Origin: Halosolutus gelatinilyticus
Lineage (GTDB): Archaea > Halobacteriota > Halobacteria > Halobacteriales > Natrialbaceae
Length of the DNA stretch: 64,000 nt
Assembly (NCBI RefSeq): GCF_023028105.1
Contig: NZ_CP095491.1
Span: 2,294,001 to 2,358,000, forward strand
Direction: 5' to 3'
Below the pieces are notes generated by a model, which did no database searches, had not been told where the DNA came from, and saw only the letters and a program-made list of their open reading frames with translations. Each line of letters begins with the position of its first letter. Position 1 is the stretch's first letter. This document shows, one piece after another, positions 55,763 through 63,973 of the stretch. The translations under genes and the position numbers were made by a program.

Positions 55763-56356
55763 GTGGAAACAGTGAGTACCAGCGCGTGGATCGTACGAGA
55801 TACGGGAAGTGGAAACGAGCGCGAATTCGACTCGAGAGGAGAAGCGGAGACCGCAGTCGAGGAGCTCGAGGAGCTCGGTATGGACGTCGAACTCGTTCCG
55901 CCGGACGCATCCGACGCGGCGTCGGCGGAGCCCGACGTCATCGACGTCGAGTCCGACGCGATCGACCCCGCGGCGTACGACCTTCCGGAGCGGTCGATCT
56001 CCGACGACCCGCTCAAGTGGGTTCCCGGCGAATTCGTCGACGAAATCGACGGCACGCAGGCGATCAACCGGAAAGGGTTCGAAGTCCTGTCGCACTTTTA
56101 CGACATCGACGTCGAGACGGACGTCCAGGTCTCACCACACGAGACGGATTTCACCTACTGCCAGGTGAAAGCGGCCGCGACGACGCCCGACGATCGCCGA
56201 TGCGAAGCGCTGGGGAGCGCACACGTCGATCGCGGCGACGATTCGGTGTTGCTACTCGAGCTGGCCGACACGAGAGCTCGCAAGCGGGCGCTGTCCATCG
56301 CGACCGGCGTCGGCGCCGTCGCGGTCGAGGAACTCAAGAACGAACTGGACGGCTGA
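55763..56356 (+). CDS. protein with possible single-strand annealing (Rad52-like) core
   Basis: 197 aa with a GTG start at 55763 (55772 is an equally good GTG). An acidic N-terminus (1-65) precedes a conserved-looking core: QAINRKGFEVLSHFYDID, SPHETDFTYCQVKAAATT, EALGSAHVD and the helical ELADTRARKRALSIATGVG. The order of these blocks, ending in a helix with T-R-A-x-K-R-A-L and then G, is reminiscent of Rad52/ERF-type annealing proteins, but I cannot confirm it. It has no ATPase motif. Its 3' end runs into the antiporter remnant. Confidence 0.55.
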   Translation: METVSTSAWIVRDTGSGNEREFDSRGEAETAVEELEELGMDVELVPPDASDAASAEPDVIDVESDAIDPAAYDLPERSISDDPLKWVPGEFVDEIDGTQAINRKGFEVLSHFYDIDVETDVQVSPHETDFTYCQVKAAATTPDDRRCEALGSAHVDRGDDSVLLLELADTRARKRALSIATGVGAVAVEELKNELDG

Positions 56357-56357
56357 G

Positions 56358-56643
56358 AACGTGATCGGTAGCGAACCGGCGACGAGGACGCCGACCGGGA
56401 CCGCCACAAGCAGGTCGAAGATGTTGCTCCCGAGGACGTTCGCGAGGCTGACGGTCGCGCGACCGCCGCGGGCGGCCACGCTGACGAACGCGTCGGGACG
56501 CTCGAACCGGCGGCGACGACGATCATCCCCCAGAGAAACGCGGGCGTGTCGAACGCCTCTCCGAGGCCGATCGCCGCCTGGACGAGGCCCTCCACGCCGA
56601 CGATGATGAGCGCCAGCCCGAGGAGGGCGAGGACGTCGATCAT
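56358..56643 (-). pseudogene. remnant of a Na+/Ca2+ antiporter (CaCA family)
   Basis: From ATG 56643 the frame reads VGVEGLVQAAIGLGEAF and WGMIVVAAGSSVP, then a one-base frameshift near 56495 changes to DAFVSVAARGG, VSLANVLGSNIFDLLVAVPVG. These are the second alpha-repeat of the CaCA family (G-S-x-x-P-D/E-A-x-x-S and N-x-x-G-S-N-I-F). About 95 residues remain of the usual 300 or more: the N-terminal half is missing and the C-terminus runs into 55763-56356. A pseudogene unless the base loss is a sequencing error. Confidence 0.7.
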
Positions 56644-56743
56644 GTCACCACCTCTGATCAACGCCCGCTTAAATCCGCCGCACCGCGGGCGAGACGAAGG
56701 ATGAGCACCGTAACGCCGCGGTCGCCCGACTGGGCGTTCTTCC

Positions 56744-57466
56744 CTACGAGTTAGTCGACGAGTTCGAGAACTGCCCGAGACCCGTCTGTTCGGCCGCGGC
56801 GAGCAGCGTCTCGCAGGTCGACCACGACTCGCGGGCGAACGGCGGTAGCTCGCCGGAGTCGCCGACGTAGGTTTCCAAGAACTCGCGCGTCGTCGGATCG
56901 CTCGGATAGCCGCTGCCGATCGGGCCGTACTCGTCGGCTACCGCTTCGGCGAGCCGGGCGACGTGTGCGTCGCGTTCGACTTTGGCGACGATGCTGGCCG
57001 CGCCGACGATCGCGGAGTCGTCGTCGGCGCCGTGTCTCGCGTCGACGTCGATCGACAGCGAGCAGGCGTCGGTGACGCGGCGGGCGAACCGATCGGCGTC
57101 GGTGTCGCAGGCGTCGCAGAGACCGATCGGGACGTCGGTCTCGCCGCCGCGGCTGTCGTCCGAAACGGAAGCCGAAATCGCATCGGCGACGGCCGCTTCG
57201 ATCGCGTCGGCGTGAGCCGCGACCGCCAGCGAGTTCATGTCGGTCGCGGGATCGTCGATCCGATCGGTCGTGATCTCGGCGACGCCGACGCGGATCCGGT
57301 CGTCCGCGTACAGGGCCGCCGCCAGTTCCTCGCGCCGGTCGGGTGCGAGCCGCTTCGAGTCGGCGATTCCCTCGGGTAAGGCCGACGGCTCTTCCAGCCA
57401 GATCGCCGCGGCGAACATCGATCCGATCGCCGGTCCCTTCCCCGCCTCGTCGACGCCGAACGGCAT
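56744..57466 (-). CDS. rnhB: ribonuclease HII
   Basis: 240 aa from ATG 57466. N-terminal MPFGVDEAGKGPAIG carries the catalytic Asp-Glu of RNase HII (DEAGxGP). Later Asp residues and DSAIVGAASIVAKVERDAHV match the family. Removes ribonucleotides and RNA primers from DNA. The internal acidic loop (VSDDSRGGETDVPIGLCDACDT) includes cysteines. Divergent from the S9 peptidase. Confidence 0.88.
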   Translation of the reverse strand: MPFGVDEAGKGPAIGSMFAAAIWLEEPSALPEGIADSKRLAPDRREELAAALYADDRIRVGVAEITTDRIDDPATDMNSLAVAAHADAIEAAVADAISASVSDDSRGGETDVPIGLCDACDTDADRFARRVTDACSLSIDVDARHGADDDSAIVGAASIVAKVERDAHVARLAEAVADEYGPIGSGYPSDPTTREFLETYVGDSGELPPFARESWSTCETLLAAAEQTGLGQFSNSSTNS

Positions 57467-57625
57467 ATGCCGATCCCTCGGCGGGCGATCGAATAACGGT
57501 TGCGGGTTCGCGGTCGAACGGGGCGGTCGATCGCGTGCCGGACCCGACCGCGTCGCGGATGCACCATTGTCATTCAGTGGCACGGACGCGCAACGCATAT
57601 TACCGTCGGCTGAAACGAGTCGGAC

Positions 57626-59767
57626 GTGACTGACCGCACGGAGATTCCGCTGGACGCGTTCTACGACGCGACGCGGATCACGGACGTCGCAGTGTCGCCT
57701 GGCGGCGATCGGGTCGCGTTCGCCGCGACGGAGTACGACCAGGCGGCCGACGAGGCCGTCACCTCGCTGTTCGTCGCGCCCGCGGACGGTTCCCGGGACC
57801 CGCACCGGCTGACGACCGTCGCCGGCGCGTCGAACCCCGCCTGGAGCCCGTCGGGGAACGAACTGGCGTTCCTCGCCGCACGAGAGACCGACGTCGAACG
57901 CCGCGTCGGGTGGCAGGATCGCGACGACGAAGCGACCGATGACGGTACCGACGACGAGACGGACGCCGCCGAGTCGGACGAGCAGGACGGCGACGAAGGT
58001 CCCGACGAGTCTGCCGGGGACGACGAGCCGAAACAACAACTGTGGATGTTCGACCTGGCTCGCGGGGGCGACGCCCGCCAGGTGACCGATCGCGACGAGG
58101 GCGTCCGCGACTTCGACTGGTCGCCCGACGGCGATCGGTTCGTGATCGCCGCCCGCGACCCGACGGACGAGGAGCGCGACTCCCTCGAACGGCGACGGGA
58201 CGGCGGGCCGATCGAGACGACGCGGCTGCAGCACAAGATCGACGGCGTCGGCTGGACGGACGACGTGACCACCTACCTCTTCGTCGCCGATCGTGAGACC
58301 GGCGAGAGCGAACGGCTCGACGACGCTTACGGGGGCGGTGCCTTCGAAGATCTGTACGGGTTGGAACCCCGCTGGGGGCCGACCGATCGGATCGCGTTCA
58401 CCGCGTATCGGGGCGATCGACCCGACGACACGGCCGTTCGAGACGTCTACGCGATCGATCCGGACGGCGACGGCCTGGAGCGACTCACCGACGGCGATCT
58501 GACCTGTTCGATGCCCCGGTGGCGAGCGGACGGCGCGATCGGGTTCGTCGGCCAGGACCCGGAGAACGCGTATCGCCCGTCGGAGGCGTACGTCCACGAC
58601 GGCGAGGGGTACCGGTCGCTGACTGAATCGCTCGACCGGACGATCGCCTACCGGGGCGAGATCGCCTGGATCGACGACGCCCTCTACGCGCTCGTCGGCG
58701 ACGACGCCCGGACGCGACTCGTTCGGGCGGACGAGTCGGGGGCCGTCGAGCGTCTCTTCGAGACCCAGGGTGACGATCGGGCGATCGCCGGCTTCGACGT
58801 CTCGGCCGACGGCTCGACCGCCGCGCTGGTGCTCTCCCACCCGCGGGAGGGGATCGACGTCTACAGCGTCGCCGCGGACGACCTGGACGCTTCGACGGAA
58901 CCCGACTCGTTCCGGCGCCTCTCGCGGTTGAACGAGTCGCTCACCGACGAGTTCACGATGCCCGAGGTTCGCCGCGTCGAGTGGGAGTCGGACGACTGGA
59001 CGATCGACGGCGTCGTCTACCACGATCCGTCGATCGACTTCGACGCGGACGGCCCGCACTCGCTGGTCGTCGCGATCCACGGCGGGCCGATGTCCTACGA
59101 CGAACCGGAGTTCACCTTCGCACACGCGGCGCTGACGAGTCGCGGCTACGTAATCCTCCGGCCGAACTACCGCGGCGGGACCTCCCGCGGACGCGAGTTC
59201 GCCGAGGTTCTCGAGGGGCGGTGGGGAACCGCCGAGGTGGACGACATCGTCGCCGGAGTCGAGAGTCTCGTCGATCGCGGCTGGGCCGATCCCGATCGCG
59301 TCTTCGGCTACGGTCTCTCCTACGGCGGGATCGCGCAGGGCTACCTCGTCACGCGGACGGACCTCTTCGCCGCCGCGGCGCCAGAACACGGCATCTACGA
59401 TCTGCGATCGCTGTTCGGTACCGACGACTCGCACGTCTGGTTGGAAGCCGAGTTCGGCCTGCCGTGGGAGGATTCCGAGACGTTCGACGCGGCGTCGGCG
59501 CTCCTCGACGCCGACGCGATCGACACGCCGCTGCTGGTGATGGCCGGCGGCCAGGATTGGCGCTGTCCGCCCTCCCAGTCCGAACAGCTCTACGTGGCAG
59601 CGCGAAAGCAGGGCGTCGACGCGAAACTCGTCGTCTATCCCGACGAACACCACAACGTCGGCGACCCCGATCGGGCGATCCACCGGCTGGAACAGTTACT
59701 CGAGTGGTACGAAAAACACGATCCGGCACGGGACGACCAGAGCCGATCGGACGAGTTCGAGGCGTGA
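57626..59767 (+). CDS. S9 family prolyl-oligopeptidase-like peptidase
   Basis: 713 aa from GTG 57626. N-terminal beta-propeller (about 15-440), C-terminal alpha/beta hydrolase with nucleophile Ser565 in GYGLSYGG, Asp644 in GGQDWRC and His675/676 in DEHHNVG. Closest in layout to acylaminoacyl-peptidase. Residues about 95-135 hold an unusually acidic Asp/Glu/Ser loop, a likely halophile insertion in a propeller blade. Cytoplasmic, as no signal peptide is visible. Convergent with pus10. Confidence 0.85.
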   Translation: MTDRTEIPLDAFYDATRITDVAVSPGGDRVAFAATEYDQAADEAVTSLFVAPADGSRDPHRLTTVAGASNPAWSPSGNELAFLAARETDVERRVGWQDRDDEATDDGTDDETDAAESDEQDGDEGPDESAGDDEPKQQLWMFDLARGGDARQVTDRDEGVRDFDWSPDGDRFVIAARDPTDEERDSLERRRDGGPIETTRLQHKIDGVGWTDDVTTYLFVADRETGESERLDDAYGGGAFEDLYGLEPRWGPTDRIAFTAYRGDRPDDTAVRDVYAIDPDGDGLERLTDGDLTCSMPRWRADGAIGFVGQDPENAYRPSEAYVHDGEGYRSLTESLDRTIAYRGEIAWIDDALYALVGDDARTRLVRADESGAVERLFETQGDDRAIAGFDVSADGSTAALVLSHPREGIDVYSVAADDLDASTEPDSFRRLSRLNESLTDEFTMPEVRRVEWESDDWTIDGVVYHDPSIDFDADGPHSLVVAIHGGPMSYDEPEFTFAHAALTSRGYVILRPNYRGGTSRGREFAEVLEGRWGTAEVDDIVAGVESLVDRGWADPDRVFGYGLSYGGIAQGYLVTRTDLFAAAAPEHGIYDLRSLFGTDDSHVWLEAEFGLPWEDSETFDAASALLDADAIDTPLLVMAGGQDWRCPPSQSEQLYVAARKQGVDAKLVVYPDEHHNVGDPDRAIHRLEQLLEWYEKHDPARDDQSRSDEFEA

Positions 59768-59855
59768 GCACGGCGGGCGCGATCGGTAGGAGTCGCTTCG
59801 GTGTCCGTCCGCGAGCGGTGCCGGAGATCGACGTCGGCTCCGGTGATCGACGGCG

Positions 59856-61208
59856 TTACTCGGCGTCGTCGCGCGGCTCGTCCCGGAAGTACGCCTCCAG
59901 TTCGAACGGCTCGTCCTCGCCCTCGACGCCGGTGACGTCGAGCGCCGTCACTTCCCCGTCGGCGTCAAGCAGGCCGGCCAGGCTCGGCTCCGTCCGATCG
60001 CCGTCGCCGCTGACGAGTTCCTTGATGTAGAGGCCGCCCTCGCCGTGAACCCGGACCTCGGCCCGAGTCGGTTCGAGTAATTCGCCCTCGATCGCGTGAA
60101 CGGTCCGCGTCCGGGTCAGGTTTGCCCGTCGGTGATCGACCCGCTGGGGGGTGTACTGCTCGACCGTTGCCCCGTCGAGCGTTTCGATGGCCGTTTCGAA
60201 CGAATCCTCGTCGACCGAGTCGGCGAACTCGACGTCCGCGCGGTAGCGTTTGCTCGCGTCGTGCTCCTTGACGCGCTCGACCATCTCGTAGGTCGCCAGC
60301 CGCAGACCCTCGACCTCGACGCCGTCGGTCGCCTCGTTGATCTCGCGCTCGAGGCCGGCCGGATCGGGATCGCGCGTTCGCGGGCGCTTCACCTCGAGCA
60401 CGAACGGCCGGCCCTCGCCGAGCATTCGGGCGTCGACGTCCTCGCGACCCGCGCCGTGGAAGGTTCCCTCGTCGCCGTCCATCGCCTCGACGACGTGCGG
60501 GCGAACGACCTGCTCGACGCTGGTGTCGTACATATAGCCCGATCCGCCGCAGTGGTCGCAGGGCTCCTCGCCCGACTCGCCCAGCTGGACGCCGCTGCCG
60601 CCGCACTCCCGGCAGGGCCACTCGGTTTGGGGGATGTCCCGCTTGAGCTTGCGGTAGCGCCCGTAGACGAACGCCGGATTCACCTGCAGGTCGATCGCGT
60701 GGCTCGTCACGGACTCCCCGTCCAGGACGTCGAGCGGATCGAACCCCGCGAGGTCGACGATCGCGAGCACGTCTGGCCGCTCGAAGCCGACTTCGGCGCC
60801 CGTTTTCGCGCCCACGCGACGGCCCACCTCGCGGTTCGTCTCGCGCTTCATGGATTCGCCCGCCTCGGGGTCGAGGCCGGCGTCCTCCCGGAGGAGCAAT
60901 TCGTTTTCCTCGACCAGCGGCGGCACCTGCGTGCCGACCTGGTAGGTGCCGAACTCGACGCCCTCGAGCGCGTCGCCGATCGTCTCGGCGATCGCGTCGA
61001 AGGTGCCGCAGTACCCCTCGCAGACCCAGCACTCCTCGGGATCGACGGATTCGAAGTCCGCGTCGTCTTCCATCGCGACCGTCGTTCGCAGCGCCCGGCC
61101 GCGCTCCGCGTTGGTCAGCCCGAAACTCCGATCGGCGAAGGGGCGGCCCAGACAGGAGTCACAGACCGGCCCCGTCGCCAGCAGTTTGCGGGCGTCGTCC
61201 GTACTCAT
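59856..61208 (-). CDS. pus10: tRNA pseudouridine synthase Pus10
   Basis: 450 aa from ATG 61208 (MSTDDARKLL). Starts with a Cys-rich THUMP-like part (CDSCLGRPF, CWVCEGYCG). A second zinc motif, CRECGGSG and CDHCGGSG, lies in the middle. The catalytic domain has GREDVDARMLGEGRPFVLE with the active Asp. Makes pseudouridine at positions 54 and 55 of tRNA in archaea. Its 5' region bears the structured element at 61284. Confidence 0.9.
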   Translation of the reverse strand: MSTDDARKLLATGPVCDSCLGRPFADRSFGLTNAERGRALRTTVAMEDDADFESVDPEECWVCEGYCGTFDAIAETIGDALEGVEFGTYQVGTQVPPLVEENELLLREDAGLDPEAGESMKRETNREVGRRVGAKTGAEVGFERPDVLAIVDLAGFDPLDVLDGESVTSHAIDLQVNPAFVYGRYRKLKRDIPQTEWPCRECGGSGVQLGESGEEPCDHCGGSGYMYDTSVEQVVRPHVVEAMDGDEGTFHGAGREDVDARMLGEGRPFVLEVKRPRTRDPDPAGLEREINEATDGVEVEGLRLATYEMVERVKEHDASKRYRADVEFADSVDEDSFETAIETLDGATVEQYTPQRVDHRRANLTRTRTVHAIEGELLEPTRAEVRVHGEGGLYIKELVSGDGDRTEPSLAGLLDADGEVTALDVTGVEGEDEPFELEAYFRDEPRDDAE

Positions 61209-61283
61209 GGCCAAGACTCGGGAGGCCGCGGGTAACACGTTTTCCCTTCGACCGTGAGTGGTTGGTAGTCTCAACGCAACCGA

Positions 61284-61470
61284 GAACACCACGAAAGCCC
61301 CTGCCGTCTACGGGAAGACGGACGACGTAAGCACTGGAGCGACCAACGGGAGCGAAGTCGTTCGGAAGACGCTTTGCGTCTTTCGTGATCTTCAAAAGAG
61401 CGAGTTGCGCTCTTTTGGACCTCGCCGAGCTTCGCTCGGTTCAGTGACGAGAGACCGCAGGTCTCTCGAA
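61284..61470 (+). repeat. structured element related to the 18.4-kb repeat
   Basis: Core ACGAAAGCCCCTG at 61291-61303. Left arm GAACACCACGAAAG (61284-61297) pairs with CTTTCGTGATCTTC (61380-61393), 12 of 14 matched. Inside and after it are hairpins CCGTCT/AGACGG, GAAGACGC/GCGTCTTTC, CAAAAGAGCG/CGCTCTTTTG, CCGAGC/GCTCGG and GAGAGACC/GGTCTCTC. Non-coding, in the divergent region of pus10 and the HtrA-like gene. Confidence 0.6.
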
Positions 61471-61545
61471 CCACGCGCAGTGAGTCCATCGATCGCGCGG
61501 ACAGTCCCCCGGAAGTTCATATAGGTGGGGTTCCACCCGACGGAC

Positions 61546-62661
61546 ATGAAGGAGATGCGATCGAGTCGTCGGGCGTTTCTCGGGGCGATCGGCGCCGGCC
61601 TCGCGGGTGCCACCGCGGGCTGTGCCGAACCCAAAAGCGATCGCTCGATCGAGGGGAGTTCGATCCGCGACATCAATCGGGAGAATCTCGCGGACGGGTC
61701 GGCCTACACCGACGTCTACGAGGCGATCATCGACTCCGTCACCCAGGTTCGGGTGTTCGGCGTCGACGATCCGCGAACCGGCGAGGAGGGACGCGGCCAG
61801 GGGTCCGGGTTCGTCGTCGGCGATCGGCACGTGGTGACGAACGATCACGTCGTCGCCGGCGGCGAGGACGCCGACCTCCAGTACATCAACGGCAACTGGA
61901 CGAGCACGCGGCTCGTCGGGACCGACTACTACAGCGACCTCGCGGTGCTGGAGGTCGATCACGTCCCCGACGTCGCGACGCCGCTCTCGTTCGCCGAGAA
62001 GCGCCCGGTCGTCGGTCAGCAGGTCGCCGCGATCGGCAACCCGTACGGCCTCGAAGGATCGATGTCGACCGGGATCGTCAGCGGTGTCGACCGCACGCTC
62101 GACCCGCCAGAACGGGACTTCTCGTTTCCGAACGTCATCCAGACCGACGCCGCCGTCAACCCCGGCAACAGCGGCGGGCCGCTGGTCGATCTGGGCGGTG
62201 AGGTCATCGGCGTCGTCAACGCTGCGAGCGCCGAGAACATCGGCTTCGCCATCTCGGCCGCGCTGAGCCGTCGAGTCGTCCCGGCGCTCATCGACGACGG
62301 CGAGTACCGCCACGCCTACATGGGGATCGGACTCCGGACCGTCGATCGACTCGTCGCCGAAGCAAACGACCTCCCCGAGGCGGCCGGTGTCATCGTCACC
62401 GACGTTGTCCCCGGCGAAGCCGCCGCCGACGCGGGTCTCGAGGGGAGTCCCCGGACCGTCGAACGCCACACCGAACCGGTTCCCGTCGGCGGGGACGTGA
62501 TCACCGCACTGGACGGCGAACCGATCCCGGACCGCCACGCGCTGTCGACGTTTCTCGCCCTCGAGACCAGCCCCGGCGACACGATCGCCGTCGACTTCTG
62601 GCGCGACGGCACCGAACGGTCGACGATGTTGACCCTCGGCGCGCGACCGCCGGTCGAGTAA
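61546..62661 (+). CDS. HtrA/DegP-like Tat lipoprotein serine protease
   Basis: 371 aa from ATG 61546. Tat signal SSRRAFLGAIGAG and lipobox ending in Cys26 (ATAGC). Trypsin-like protease core with His101 (TNDHVV), Asp131 (YSDLAV) and Ser209 (NPGNSGGP), followed by a C-terminal PDZ domain (GIGLRTVDRLV to VITALDGEPI). Outer-face quality-control protease, lipid anchored. Typical of haloarchaeal exported HtrA proteins. Confidence 0.9.
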   Translation: MKEMRSSRRAFLGAIGAGLAGATAGCAEPKSDRSIEGSSIRDINRENLADGSAYTDVYEAIIDSVTQVRVFGVDDPRTGEEGRGQGSGFVVGDRHVVTNDHVVAGGEDADLQYINGNWTSTRLVGTDYYSDLAVLEVDHVPDVATPLSFAEKRPVVGQQVAAIGNPYGLEGSMSTGIVSGVDRTLDPPERDFSFPNVIQTDAAVNPGNSGGPLVDLGGEVIGVVNAASAENIGFAISAALSRRVVPALIDDGEYRHAYMGIGLRTVDRLVAEANDLPEAAGVIVTDVVPGEAAADAGLEGSPRTVERHTEPVPVGGDVITALDGEPIPDRHALSTFLALETSPGDTIAVDFWRDGTERSTMLTLGARPPVE

Positions 62662-62952
62662 TTCCTGGGCCTCGTTCGTACTCTACCACTGTCGCTCGCG
62701 ACACGGGCTCGATCGTCCCTAGCGGCGGGGAAACGATCGCCTACGCCGATCCATCCCGACGGGGCTCGTCCATCGAACGCCGTAGCGGCGCCGTACACGT
62801 CGCGATTCGATACGTTCTCGACGTCCGAAACGACGGGCGAAATCCGAATCGTCCGCGTCGCTTCCGTCCGTTCGAAGCGGTTAGCTAGTCGATAACAATA
62901 GGTGGATAGCGGGTACGTTCACTCGGCGCGACCTCCCGCCGCCTGGATTCCG

Positions 62953-63162
62953 ATGACGAACGATATCGATAAGCACGAGACCGATACCCTGCCCGTCCGC
63001 CGCGAAGAACAGCCGATCGACCTCGAACACGTGACCATCGAAAACCCCGACGCACCCGACGAGTGTGCGATCTTTCCGCGAGGGGCGGACGATGACGAAC
63101 TGATGACGACCTGGATCACCGCCCACGACGACTCGTTCGTCGATCTCGCATCGATGCGCTAG
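62953..63162 (+). CDS. small conserved protein, DUF7511 type
   Basis: 69 aa from ATG 62953 (MTNDIDKHE). The block CAIFPRGADDDELMTTWITAHDDSFVDLASM is characteristic of the haloarchaeal family I recall as DUF7511. Acidic and soluble. The next gene starts 3 bp after its stop, so they form one transcript. Function unknown. Confidence 0.65.
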   Translation: MTNDIDKHETDTLPVRREEQPIDLEHVTIENPDAPDECAIFPRGADDDELMTTWITAHDDSFVDLASMR

Positions 63163-63165
63163 AGG

Positions 63166-63354
63166 ATGGCCCAGTCGCTCACCGCCGTCGGGTTTTGGCT
63201 CGGAACCGTCCTCCCGATCGTCTACGTGCCGATGGTCCTCGTCGGCATCGACTCGATGACTCGGTTCTCGCTGTTCGTCGGCCTGCTCGTCCTCCACGCC
63301 CTCGCGCTCGTCGTCGGGCACGAGTACGACGGATCGCGATCGAGCCGATCGTGA
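63166..63354 (+). CDS. small two-helix membrane protein
   Basis: 62 aa: helix 1 at about 5-25 (LTAVGFWLGTVLPIVYVPMV), helix 2 at about 32-50 (RFSLFVGLLVLHALALVVG), short basic tail. It is 3 bp from the DUF7511-type stop, so coupled to it. A DUF7511 protein together with a small membrane protein may act together at the membrane; this is only an inference from adjacency. Confidence 0.65.
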   Translation: MAQSLTAVGFWLGTVLPIVYVPMVLVGIDSMTRFSLFVGLLVLHALALVVGHEYDGSRSSRS

Positions 63355-63489
63355 TCGTCGCTCGCAATCGATGTGGTCAGGCCGCACCGCGGACCCGATC
63401 TCGCGGGCGCAATACGGTTAATTTCACGTTACTGACTGACAACCGAACAGGTAAAAAACGATAAATATTACCTTGTGTGGGGTAATCAA

Positions 63490-63645
63490 ATGGGGTCCGC
63501 TGTCCGCTCTGTCGACGATCGAGTCCGAGCGACGCACGGCGACGGTGCGAGCACGGTCAGCCGATGGATCTGCGATGTTCAGCGGCCCACGAGGGCTGGC
63601 GTGCCGTCCGCGGCGACGACGCCTGGATCGGCGCGGTCGAACTGA
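63490..63645 (+). CDS. possible small protein behind a clear promoter
   Basis: 51 codons from ATG 63490. A TATA-like GATAAATATTACC lies about 25 bp upstream, exactly where a leaderless start expects it. The translated residues are basic and unremarkable (MGSAVRSVDDRVRATHG), and another frame looks equally good near the end, so the gene may be frameshifted, an RNA gene or nothing. The A/T-rich promoter alone supports transcription here. Confidence 0.3.
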   Translation: MGSAVRSVDDRVRATHGDGASTVSRWICDVQRPTRAGVPSAATTPGSARSN

Positions 63646-63679
63646 TCAACCGTTAAAATTCGAACCGCGACCGAAGCGA

Positions 63680-63847
63680 CTACCAGACCTGAACGTGCGG
63701 CGTCTCGCAGGTGTTACAGACCACCGCTTCGTTGTCCTTGTAGACGTCCCGTGTTAGCTCGCCGTCCGGACAGTACGGGCACGGCCGTCCCGCGAGCTTC
63801 GACAACAACTCCCGTCCGTTCGATCGCGACACCTGTGAGTCTGCCAT
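63680..63847 (-). CDS. zinc-finger protein, HVO_A0556 type
   Basis: 55 aa from ATG 63847 (MADSQVSRSNG). Two C-x2-C pairs, CPYC and CNTC, give one zinc ribbon. The pattern GRELLSKLAGRPCPYC and VYKDNEAVVCNTCETPHVQVW matches the haloarchaeal HVO_A0556-type family as I recall it. Such small zinc proteins are common in haloarchaea and some are linked to biofilm or motility changes, but nothing is established for this one. Confidence 0.75.
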   Translation of the reverse strand: MADSQVSRSNGRELLSKLAGRPCPYCPDGELTRDVYKDNEAVVCNTCETPHVQVW

Positions 63848-63973
63848 ATATGTGTACCCTGCTCTGTGATCGTGGAAACCGTTGGCCCTGCCTATGCAAC
63901 GCGATTCACTCTCGATATCGGGGCCCGTCGCGAGTCGATACATCTATCGGGACGCCCGGAATACGTCCGCGGG

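Noticed and set aside
56744-59683. 979-residue minus-strand reading frame
   Set aside because: The RNase HII part ends at 57466; beyond it is the antisense of the S9 peptidase gene.
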